NCBI GenBank assembly: GCA_035498035.1
Contig: DATKAN010000041.1
Coordinates: 1-33,653 of the forward strand
Reading direction: 5' to 3'
Length of the DNA: 33,653 bases
From: Nitrospiria bacterium
Lineage (GTDB): Bacteria; Nitrospirota; Nitrospiria; JACQBZ01
Below, piece after piece: positions 16,454 through 25,400 of the stretch. A program made the position numbers and the translations under genes. The notes under the pieces are model-generated. The model saw only the letters and a list, made by a program, of their open reading frames with translations, was not told the origin of the DNA and did not search any database. Positions within the stretch are counted from its first letter, which is position 1. Each line of letters opens with the position of its first letter.

Positions 16454-17452
16454 CTACGACACCAGAGCGACGACGGTGTGATAGCCGCTGGCACCGGCCG
16501 GATAGGCCTGTTCCAGTTTGGCGGGCTGCACTTGGCCCCGTTTATCCCAGGCACGGACCACCAGCGTGTAGGCCCCCGGTGCGGAGGGCCGCCAGCGGTA
16601 ATTCCAGATGACCCAACTGTACGGTGAAAGGGGCGGTTCCAGATCGGTCGGGTTCCACGTTTGGCCTCCGTCTGTGCTGAGCTCCACCCGGCCGATCCCA
16701 TTGTAACCCCCGAAGGCCAGCCCTCGAACGGGATGCTCTCGTCCTTGAATCTCCTGATAGTGTCCGGGGCTGTCGATTCTGGAAATTATCCGGATCTCGC
16801 CTTGATCGGTCCAGCCCCTTTGCTGCCAGTATCCCTTATAATCGTAATCCACCACCTCGATTTCGGTGATCCACTTGACGTTCTTGATCCCGTAAAGACC
16901 GGGGACGACAACGCGAAGGGGGTAGCCGTGAGCCCGGGGCAAGGCTTCCCCGTTCATCATATACGCCAGCAGGACATCGCCGTTTATGGCCCTGTCAAAC
17001 GGAATACTGTCGCTGTACCCGTCCGCCGCATGAAAGACCACGTCAAAGGCCGAAGGGTCCGGTCCGGCCTCTTCCAGGAGCGCTTTAAGCGAAATGCCCC
17101 GCCACACGGCATTGCTAATCGTGTCCCCTCCGGGCAGCGTATCGATGCAAATCAGGGTTGCAGCCATCTCGATGGAAGGCCGGCCGTAGAAATCGGCAAA
17201 GGTTAATCGGGCCGGTTTCTTGACAAGCCCGCCGATGTATAGAGACCAGTCGGCCAGGTTGATCTCGGGAAACCCATCATAACTTACGATATAGAATTTA
17301 TCGTTGGGTGTGATCAGGACGGTGTCGCGCGGCGGGAGCGAAAAAAGACGCTTCCAGAAAAACGTCCCGGCGCCGGCCGTTTTGGACCAGCCGGAGCCCA
17401 AAGCGGTCAGGCCCGCGGTCCGCAGAAACATGCGTCGATTGAGCTTGATCAT
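16454..17452 (-). CDS. Tat-exported molybdopterin oxidoreductase, sulfite oxidase family
   Basis: The 332-residue protein has an N-terminal twin-arginine signal (NRRMFLRTAG), so it is predicted to be folded with cofactor and exported. The sulfite-oxidase-type molybdopterin domain follows, with the molybdenum-ligand Cys102 in LICIDTLPGGDTISNAVWRGISL and the substrate/cofactor stretch HGYPLRVVVPGLYGIKNVKWI. The C-terminal 100 residues match the Ig-like Mo-oxidoreductase dimerisation domain (GIGRVELSTDGGQTW and YTLVVRAWDKRG). Having that domain sets it apart from MsrP/YedY. The substrate is not deducible; sulfite is one option. The start is set by GGGGGGG four bases before the ATG. No haem partner gene is adjacent. 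A longer minus-strand frame continues upstream but is only the antisense of plsC. Confidence 0.9.
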   Translation of the reverse strand: MIKLNRRMFLRTAGLTALGSGWSKTAGAGTFFWKRLFSLPPRDTVLITPNDKFYIVSYDGFPEINLADWSLYIGGLVKKPARLTFADFYGRPSIEMAATLICIDTLPGGDTISNAVWRGISLKALLEEAGPDPSAFDVVFHAADGYSDSIPFDRAINGDVLLAYMMNGEALPRAHGYPLRVVVPGLYGIKNVKWITEIEVVDYDYKGYWQQRGWTDQGEIRIISRIDSPGHYQEIQGREHPVRGLAFGGYNGIGRVELSTDGGQTWNPTDLEPPLSPYSWVIWNYRWRPSAPGAYTLVVRAWDKRGQVQPAKLEQAYPAGASGYHTVVALVS

Positions 17453-17479
17453 CGTTCCCCCCCGCTCGCCTTGCTCGAT
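17453..17479 (-). repeat. Dispersed G-rich intergenic motif, copy 2 (shortened), serving as ribosome site
   Basis: On the minus strand it reads ATCGAGCAAGGCGAGC followed by seven Gs and AACG, immediately before the molybdoenzyme ATG. It matches the 16391-16420 and 26451-26479 motifs but lacks the AGA inside. The G-run is the likely Shine-Dalgarno site. Confidence 0.4.
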
Positions 17480-17486
17480 GGAATCT

Positions 17487-17515
17487 ATTATACTTGTCCT
17501 CATGTCGACTCGCAA
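17487..17515 (-). promoter_or_regulatory. Sigma70-type promoter for the molybdoenzyme gene
   Basis: On the minus strand, TTGCGA (17515-17510) and a perfect TATAAT (17492-17487) are separated by 17 bases, giving a transcript start near 17480 and a leader of about 28 bases. The promoter overlaps the start codon region of the divergent plsC gene. Confidence 0.6.
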
Positions 17516-18185
17516 TCCCCGTTTGACCCAAGCGGCCGGCCCCGGATTTTTTATCAATCTGTGGCATGCCGTCGGTTTGTCAATCTGGGTGCTTGTTTTA
17601 AGGGTTTTGAACCGCGTCCGGGTTCGGAATCCGGAAAACATTCCCAAACGGGATGAACACGCCGTTTTGATCTGCAGCAACCATATTTCCGCTCTGGATC
17701 CCTTTGTGATTGCGGTGACGGCCATGCCGTTTTTCTCGCCGGTCTGGTGGCGGGCTCCGGCGAAGGAGGAGCTCTTCCGGTGGCCGGTGGTCCGGACGAT
17801 GATCCGGACCTGGGGGGGCTTTCCGGTCCGCCGCGGAAAGCGCGATTTCGAATCGATCGAAGCCATGACCCGACTGCTCCCGACGAGCGTGATCGTCATC
17901 TTTCCGGAAGGAAAACGCTCGACGGACGGATTTCTTCTGCCCGGAAAACCGGGGGTCGGAAAAATCATCCATGATGCGAAGCCCCGGAAGGTCATTCCGG
18001 TCTTCATCGAGGGAAGCGACCGGCTGTTGCCCAAAGGTAAAATATTCCCCCGGTGTTTCAGGACCATCACCATTGCCTATGGTTCCCCGGTGGATTTTTC
18101 CCGATTCTTTGCCTTGGAAGGTTCCGTGGAGCTTTCCCAAAAGATCGTGGACATCGTCATGAGGGCCATTGAGCAACTTCGGTGA
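17502..18185 (+). CDS. 1-acyl-sn-glycerol-3-phosphate acyltransferase-like protein (PlsC family)
   Basis: The acyltransferase family that makes phosphatidic acid is shown by NHISALD (the HX4D catalytic motif), then FPVRRGKRD and FPEGKRSTDG, equivalent to the EGTRS motif, and later VIPVFIEGSDRLLPKG. A hydrophobic stretch near residues 12-38 (FFINLWHAVGLSIWVLVLRVL) anchors it to the membrane. ATG 17502 gives 227 residues; ATG 17478 would add eight. Neither has a Shine-Dalgarno site. TATACT ends seven bases before 17502, so a leaderless transcript is possible. The frame is open further upstream, but that part is antisense to the molybdoenzyme gene. The exact acyl acceptor is uncertain. Confidence 0.85.
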   Translation: MSTRNPRLTQAAGPGFFINLWHAVGLSIWVLVLRVLNRVRVRNPENIPKRDEHAVLICSNHISALDPFVIAVTAMPFFSPVWWRAPAKEELFRWPVVRTMIRTWGGFPVRRGKRDFESIEAMTRLLPTSVIVIFPEGKRSTDGFLLPGKPGVGKIIHDAKPRKVIPVFIEGSDRLLPKGKIFPRCFRTITIAYGSPVDFSRFFALEGSVELSQKIVDIVMRAIEQLR

Positions 18186-18238
18186 GACCGCCTTGTGTGG
18201 ATTTCGCGGCCGGTTGCAAAAAACCCCATTTTGTGTTA

Positions 18239-18267
18239 TTGACAAGCCGGGGTTGAGATAGTAGGAT
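18239..18267 (+). promoter_or_regulatory. Distal promoter candidate upstream of the exported Fn3-like gene
   Basis: A perfect -35 TTGACA at 18239-18244 is followed after 17 bases by TAGGAT at 18262-18267 (four of six matches). It would give a long, hairpin-rich leader for the gene at 18542. Confidence 0.45.
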
Positions 18268-18459
18268 GGACCGATCTTATCCGGATTTCTTCCAATATCT
18301 CAGATCTTCCCGGGTTTAAAAAATTCGGCTTCTTTGTGCGGGAAATACCGGCTTTCGAATGGGGCCGATTCGCCATGGTACAACCATGTGGATTGACCGC
18401 CCGGATAATAATAGGAGGTTCCGTGTTCGGACCTCCCGGGGTTGTGCGACCGTTCCTGT

Positions 18460-18488
18460 TTGTCAGAGACCAGGCCGCTTGGTATAGT
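18460..18488 (+). promoter_or_regulatory. Proximal promoter for the exported Fn3-like gene
   Basis: TTGTCA (18460-18465) and TATAGT (18483-18488) are spaced by 17 bases, both five of six matches to consensus. The surroundings are AT-rich, and the start codon follows about 50 bases after the -10. Confidence 0.6.
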
Positions 18489-18541
18489 TAAATATATTTC
18501 AGATCGGCGGCCGGTGAACGAAAAACAACGAAGGGAGTGCC

Positions 18542-19423
18542 ATGTCCCTGCGCTCGAACACCCTCTTGACAACCTTAGGGTTCCTCCTCATTCCATCGAT
18601 GCTGGGTTCATCCCCGGCATGGTCGGGCGACTGGACGATGGCGTTTACGATTTCGGTTCCGGATTCCAATGCGGATGGGGGCCAGTTGGTCAACCGGCTG
18701 GAAGCCGGTGGTCTATCCACCGCAACGGATCTTTTTGACAACAATTCGGATGTGCTGGCCTTGTTGGCGGGGCCGGTTCAGGCCGCCTTTACACACGAGG
18801 ACGAGACCACCTACCCGCTTGGTCTCCAATTGCTGTGGCGGGATATTCGGGCGGATGGACTTCCGAAGAGCTGGACGATCAAGGTGGTCTCTCAACAAAA
18901 CGTGTCCCCGGTTTCCGTGGCTTGGACCCCTCCGCCGTCGATTGCATCGGACACCTGCCAAACGGGTTCGGTGAGATTTCAGGATCAGACGACCGGTCAG
19001 TCGATTGATTTGATGTCAGCCCCCGGTTATACCTATAGCAGTAACGGAACGGTCGGCAGTCCGGAAATCCGGTTCTTTACATTGACGGTCAGCCGCGTTC
19101 CGCAAAATTCACCCTCCGTGCCGACCGGTCTCGTGAGCAGCGGCGGCATTTCCAAGCTCCCCCGTTTTCATTATGTTCGATTGGCATGGAGGGCCGATAG
19201 CCCGACCGACCTGGCGGGCTACAATATCTGGCGCAGCAGGAGCAACGGAAGCGGGTATGTACGCTTGAATGCGGTCCCGTTCCTGAATAATTGGTATCTG
19301 GATAAACAGGTGAAGACGGGCACGACCTACTACTACGTGGTGACGGCGGTGGGGACGAATGGATGTGAAAGCGGCTTTTCAAAGCAGACGACGGCAACGG
19401 CTGGACAACCAGCCCTGCGGTAG
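18542..19423 (+). CDS. Exported protein with C-terminal fibronectin type III-like domain
   Basis: The 293-residue product has a signal peptide (LLTTLGFLLIPSMLGSSPAWS, cleavage near residues 28-29). Residues about 30-190 form a domain I do not recognise, opening DWTMAFTISVPDSNADGG and containing a DLFDNNSDVLALLAG segment. Residues about 200-285 are Fn3-like: FHYVRLAWRADSPTDLAGYNIWRS, then GTTYYYVVTAVGTNGCESG. GGGAG lies six bases before the ATG. Its last 65 bases overlap the possible start of the giant repeat protein gene, which implies translational coupling and a shared cell-surface role. That role is inference. Confidence 0.8.
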   Translation: MSLRSNTLLTTLGFLLIPSMLGSSPAWSGDWTMAFTISVPDSNADGGQLVNRLEAGGLSTATDLFDNNSDVLALLAGPVQAAFTHEDETTYPLGLQLLWRDIRADGLPKSWTIKVVSQQNVSPVSVAWTPPPSIASDTCQTGSVRFQDQTTGQSIDLMSAPGYTYSSNGTVGSPEIRFFTLTVSRVPQNSPSVPTGLVSSGGISKLPRFHYVRLAWRADSPTDLAGYNIWRSRSNGSGYVRLNAVPFLNNWYLDKQVKTGTTYYYVVTAVGTNGCESGFSKQTTATAGQPALR

Positions 19424-22400
19424 CTTCGGGGGCTTGATTCAGAAGATATCGCTTGTCGGATATCCCGGTTCATCTATTTTCAAAAAAGGCTTGTGTCCCG
19501 CAAACAGCACCGGTTTTTTATCGGCCCCTTCCTCGGTATTCTTCCGACATGTCACGCTGGCCCTCGCGGTGATGTTTTTTCCCGCCGCCTTGCTCGTTCC
19601 CGATAATGAAGCCGAGGCGGCGAACCGGTACTGGGTGGCGGCATCGCCAAGCAATTGGAACAGTACCGCTAATTGGTCCACGACCTCGGGCGGGGCCGGC
19701 GGTGCCAGTATTCCGGGTTCGGCCGATATCGCCATCTTTGATGCGAGCCGGATCGGGGATTGCGCACTAGATGCGATTGTGAACGTGGCGGGGATCAGTA
19801 TCGTGGCGGGCTACACGGGCACGATTACGCAGGGTGCGGTTACCGTAACGGTTGGTTCTACCGCGTACACACAAGCGGACGGCACCTTTGCCGGGAGTGC
19901 TGCCTCCATCACCGTCAACGGCGCGTTTTCTCTGAGCGGCGGGACCTTTACGTCTACTACCGGCACCCTGACTCTCTCCGGGAACGGCGGGTTTACCCAG
20001 ACCGGGGGGACCTTTGCCCCCAATAACGGCACCGTCACCTTTACCACCACCTCCGCCACCGTTGATGTTCCGGGCAGCATCACCTTTTATAATCTGACGA
20101 TCAATAAGAACTCAGGGGCGATTCTGACCATCGCCGCCGGGGATACCCTCGTTACGACCGGTGTTTTGAGCCTGTCGAATGGGAGGGCCGCAACCGGTAC
20201 GTTGGAGGCCCAGGGTGATGTGACCATAGGACCCGGGTGGGATACGTCCGGGCAGACGGCGCCCTTGCGGTTTACCGGGTCGGCCAATCAATCCCTCACG
20301 GTGAACGTTCTTAATTTATTACATCCCATTACAATCGATAAGACCGGAGGCAGCGTGAATGCCGGGACGACCTCGTTCACCATCCCCGGAACCTTTGATC
20401 TGGTCAACGGCGAATTCATATCGACCACCGGCACCCTGACCTTCTCCGGCGGCAGCGTTTTTACCCAGACCGGGGGTACCTTTACCGCCAATAACGGGAC
20501 CGTGGCCTTCACAACCACCGCCTCCACCATCGATGTTCCGGGCAGCATCACTTTTTATAACCTGACGATCAATAAGAATTCGGGCGCCGCCTTGACGATT
20601 GGCGCCGGGGATACCCTCATTACGACCGGCCTTTTGAGCCTGACCAATGGGGCGGCAGCCACCGGGACCTTAGAGGCCCGGGGTGATGTGACGGTAGGGG
20701 TCGGGTGGGATCCTATCGGGCAGACGGCGCCGCTGCAATTCACCGGGTCCGTCAATCAGGCCTTCGCGGTGAGCGCTCCAACCTTTGCCAATCCCATCAC
20801 GATCAACAAAACCGGGAACGGTGTGAATGCCGGGACGACCTCGTTCACCATTTCCAGCGCCTTTAATCTCGTCAGCGGCGATTTCACCTCAACCACGGGC
20901 ACACTGACGTTTTCCGGCGGCAGCGTATTTACCCAGACCGGGGGGACCTTTACCGCCAATAACGGGACCGTGGCCTTTACCACCACGGCGTCCACCATTG
21001 ATGTACCGGGCAGCATCACTTTTAATAACCTGACGATCAACAAGAATTCGGGTGCGGCTCTGACCATAGCCGCCGGGGATACCCTCATCACGACCGGCCT
21101 ACTGACCCTGACGAACGGGGCGGCGGCCACCGGGACCTTGGAGGCCCGGGGTGACGTGACGGTAGGGGCCGGGTGGGATGCCGCCGGACAGACAGCGCCG
21201 CTGCAATTCACCGGGTCCGTCAATCAGGCCTTCGCGGTGAGCGCTCCAACCTTTGCCAATCCCCTCATCACGATCGATAAAACCGGGGGCAGCGTCAATG
21301 CCGGGGCGACCTCATTTACAATCTCGGGCCCCTTTAATCTCGTCAACGGAACATTCACCTCCACCACGGGAAGCCTGACATTGAGCGGAGCCTTTACCCA
21401 GAGCGGCGGGGTATTCAACGGCGCTTCGGGCACGATCACGGTGAACGGAGCCTTTTCCTTGAACGGCGGGACCTTTACCTCCACCACCGGCCTATTGACG
21501 TTTTCCGGTACCGGCACTCCGTTCGCGATCGGCGGCGGCGCCTTTGCCCCTTCCACCGGGACCGTTCGGTATACCGGGAACGGACCGACCAATATCACCG
21601 CCGCCACCTATAACAACCTTCAGGTCATGCCAAGCGGAAACAACAGGACCCACACCTTCGCCGCCGGAACCCTGACCATCGGCGGCGACTTCACGGCGGG
21701 GAATGGGACCAATTCCAACATCGTCGTTACCGCCGCCGCAAATCCGACGATCCTGACAGTGAACGGTAACGTCGCGATCTCCGCCTTAACCACGCTCATA
21801 GCAAACGGCACAAACCCGTTGACCGTCGGAGGGTCTTGGTCCAATACCGGCACCTTTACTCATAGCAGCGGCACGGTAATTCTGAACGGCACGGCTCAAC
21901 AGACCCTGTCGGGGACGATGACCGGCACGTCGGCCTTTGGCACGTTGACCATTACGAACAATTCCGGCTCGGATCCGGTGACCGCCCCCTCGGTGGCCTT
22001 CTCGGCCGGTGCGACGGCCGCCACCGCCAATTTCACGACCGCGGCCACGAAGGTCCGGCTTAACGCCGGTTCGACCTTCACCTTTACCAATATTAACTTC
22101 GGCCCCGGTTCGGGCGCCCGCGTCCAGCTTTGGTCCTCCGTGCCCGGGTCCCACTGGAACCTGAACGTAACGGGCGCCCAAACCGTCCTCAACACCGATG
22201 CGAGGGATTCCGACGCCACCGGGAATATCATTAATGCGACCGATCCCTCCAACCTCGATTCCGGGAATAACCTGAACTGGAATTTCGGGGCGCAATCATG
22301 CAGCACCGCCCAAACCGGGCCCTGGAATGCGGCCAGCACCTGGAATGCACCCTGCAATGTCGCGGGCGGGCCCACGGGCGCGAACGCGGTTTACATCAAC

Positions 22401-25400
22401 AGCGGACATATCGTTTCGGTGACGGCCAATGCCGCCGCGTCCAATATCACGATGTATCCAAACGCGGCCGGTTCCGGAAACGGTCTTGCGATCAATTCCG
22501 GAATCAGCCTGGCCGTGGCCGGTTCAATAACTCTGAACGAGCCGACCTCGGCCACATCGGACTTGAGCGTCAATGGCGGCAATCTTTCGGCCGGGAACCT
22601 TTTTATCCGCGGGAGTTCGACGGCCGGTCTGTTCGCCACCGTGTCGATCGATACCGGAACGGTAACGATTTCCGGATCGGTTGCGTTCCTTGGGACACCC
22701 GCACAGGCCCGGCTGAACTTTACGGGTGCGGGAACCCTTGCACTCGGCGGCCATCTGGCCGATGGGGGAACGGTTACGGCCGCGGCAGGAAGCACGATCA
22801 ACTTTAACGGGGCATCGCCCCAATCGGGGGGAGGGTATAGCTACGCGATCCTCAAGGCGAACAATCCGGCGGGGGTGACCTTGACCGGCGCCGCCGCCGT
22901 CTCCACGCTGACCATCGGCGACGTGACGGCCAACAGCCTCTTCGACGACGGTGGATTCCAGGTTACGTCCAGCGGAACATTTAATCTCATCTCCGGAAAG
23001 TTCAGACTCGGAAGCGCCACGGTGGGGACGTCCTTCCCGGCCTTTACGACCATGAATCTTTCCCCGGGAACCACCGTTGAATACGCGGCCGGGGTGGGCC
23101 AGCCCGTGTCGGAGCTTCCTCCCTATCGCAATCTGACGATCAGCGGTAGCGGCGAGAAGACCCTTTCCGCTTCTCTCACCGTCAACGAGGATCTAACGGT
23201 GAATGATACCGGCGGCGCCTCGACCTTTACACTTTCCGGGGATAATACGTTGACGGTCAACGGGACACTCCGGGTCACGGGCACGGGGTCCGCACTTGTC
23301 GCGGCCCCCGCCAATACGCTTGTTCAAATTGTCGCCGGCAACGTGGCCGTCGATATCGGGGCCCGGATAGACGCAACCGGCCGGGGCTGCGGGGCCTCGG
23401 AGAGTTACGACTATGACACGACCGACGGGACGCCGGTCTTGCAGTGCCGGAACATCGGCGGCGGGGTGACGGCGAATTTCGGGGAAGGCGGGGACAGCAC
23501 GACGGACGGAGGAGGCGGGGCCGGCTACGGCGGGGCCGGAGGCTTGAGCGGGGGCGGAATCACGGGAGGATCCACTTACGGGATCGATCTGCTTCCGTTC
23601 GAAATGGGCAGCGGCGGCGGAAATGGATCCGCTCCGGGAGGAGCGGGAGGGGGTTCTCTTCGGTTACAGGTGACCGGCACCCTGACCCTGAACGGCATAA
23701 TTTCGGCGAACGGGAGCGACGGCAATCCCGACGTGCTTGGAACGGGCGGCGGCGGAGGAGGAGGAAGCGGCGGAGCCATCCGTATCAATGCGGGGACGGT
23801 CACCGGCGCCGGCAGTTTTCAGTCCAACGGGGGCCGGGGCGGAAATGGGACTTCCTTTGGAGGCGGCGGCGGGGGGGGTGGCCGCATTGCGGTCTTTATC
23901 GCTGCATCCAATACCTATACGGGTACCACCTCCTGCCTTGGCGGCGGTGGAGGGGCCGGACCCGGACCCGGGCACCCGGGTGCGAACAATCCGACCTGCA
24001 AGATCCTATTGGCCTTCCCCGCGTCAAGTCCCGATGGGATTATCGACGGGAATGGCGACAATGTTTACGGTGGAGTCGGGACCGGCGCCGGGGGGACCTC
24101 CACCCAGCTGACCACGAATGGATCCGCTTCTTATTCCATTCAAGTTCAAAATGACGGCGGCGTCGCCGGGTCGTATGGAGTAACCTGGACCCTTCCCGGG
24201 GCAGGCTGGAATGTAACGCTTGTGGATAATGTCACCAGTGCTGTGTATACGAAAAATTTTGTAACGCCCTCGATTAATCCCGGTGCCTCGAGGGCCTATA
24301 CCCTTATAGTCAAGCAGGGCTCGCCGAGTCCTCCCGATGGAACCTATAATGTGATTATGGATTTCCTCGTATTGAACGGAAGCGGCGGCGACTCCATCAA
24401 AGCCCTTATCGTGAAGTCCAATCAACGCCCGGATGGGATTATCGACGGCAGCGGGGGCAATGTGTTCGGACTGGCCGGCAGCGGCGCGGGCGGCCAGTCC
24501 AGCCGGACCGTGACGGGCGGTGTGGCGACGTCGTACAGCCTTTTCCTGCTCAATAATGAGACAAGCCCGGATACCTTCACCCTGAGTTGGAACACCCCTT
24601 CGGGATGGACCGTGGTCGTCAATGACGGATCGGCCGATCGGTCGTCCGGCTTTACCACCGCCCTTATCCCGGCGGGTGGAACGGCCCTGTATACCCTGGT
24701 GGTGACCCCGACGGTCACATCGACCCTGAATATCATCGTCGACATCGCCTCGACCACCACCGCTTATCTGGAAGACTCGGTGACGGCGATCGCCGTCCAG
24801 TACTCTATCCCGGCAGCCCCCCAAGCCTGCCTCGGGCCGGACAATCCTCCGGGGTCGGGCTGCCTGCTGTCTCCGTCGGCGATCAGTCCGACCCAGATCA
24901 AGCTTTACTGGGTGGACACCTCCAATAATGAGGACGGTTTCCGGATTGAACGCGCAATAAGGGTGGGCGGGGCCTGCGACACGGACGAGGTGTACGGGGT
25001 GATTTTCACATTGTTGCGGGATACGGTGGGGTCTCCCGGCACCGGCCAGGTCCTCGGTTACACGGACGGGGGACTGGCGCCGTTGACGGCGTACTGTTAC
25101 CGATTCCAAGCCTATAATCCGGCCGGCAACTCGGTCTATTCCGGGGCCGTATCCATATCGACGCTGCCGCCGGCCGAATTCCATGTTCCCGCGGCCGTTT
25201 CGGACCTGACGGTGAAGCCCGGAGACCAGACGCAGAACTCGATCACCCTGAGTTGGACAGCGCCGTCGGATGATAATGCGGTTCCGGGAGTTGGGCAGGC
25301 GGGCAGTTATGACCTGCGTTACGCCACCAGCCCCATCGTCGACGGCGGGGCAGGGGCCGGCCAGGTAGATTTCTCGGCGGCGACGTCGGTCCCCATTCCG

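Larger units (their letters stand above)
18186..18541. other. AT-richer intergenic region with hairpins; no gene recognised
   Basis: The 356 bases between plsC and the next gene hold two promoter candidates (listed separately) and two hairpins. One is CATGGT-ACA-ACCATG at 18374-18388. The other is a 9-bp stem with one bulged T at 18414-18436 (GGAGGTTCCG paired to CGGACCTCC). Neither hairpin is followed by a T-run. If transcription begins at the first promoter, the leader would be about 265 bases. It matches no riboswitch class I can recognise. A minus-strand frame ending at 18300 reads protein-like near its end (YYYPGG, RYFPHKEAEFFKPG) but has no supported start. Confidence 0.5.

Noticed and set aside
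17453-18073. Long minus-strand extension upstream of the molybdoenzyme start (frame open to 18073)
   Set aside because: It is antisense to the plsC coding sequence, which has clear catalytic motifs. A ribosome site and Tat signal fix the true start at 17452.
18300-18572. 90-residue minus-strand frame with protein-like C-terminal part
   Set aside because: It overlaps the start of the exported Fn3-like gene and its promoter and has no ribosome site. I keep it only as a possible gene relic.
20087-21607. Series of minus-strand open frames across the tandem repeats
   Set aside because: They repeat with the same 468-base period and have low-complexity Val/Pro/Ala content. They are the antisense shadow of repetitive codons.
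23450-24000. Gly-rich segment as a PE-PGRS-like protein or assembly artefact
   Set aside because: The frame stays open and continues into normal domains, and such Gly-rich loops are common in secreted repeat proteins.
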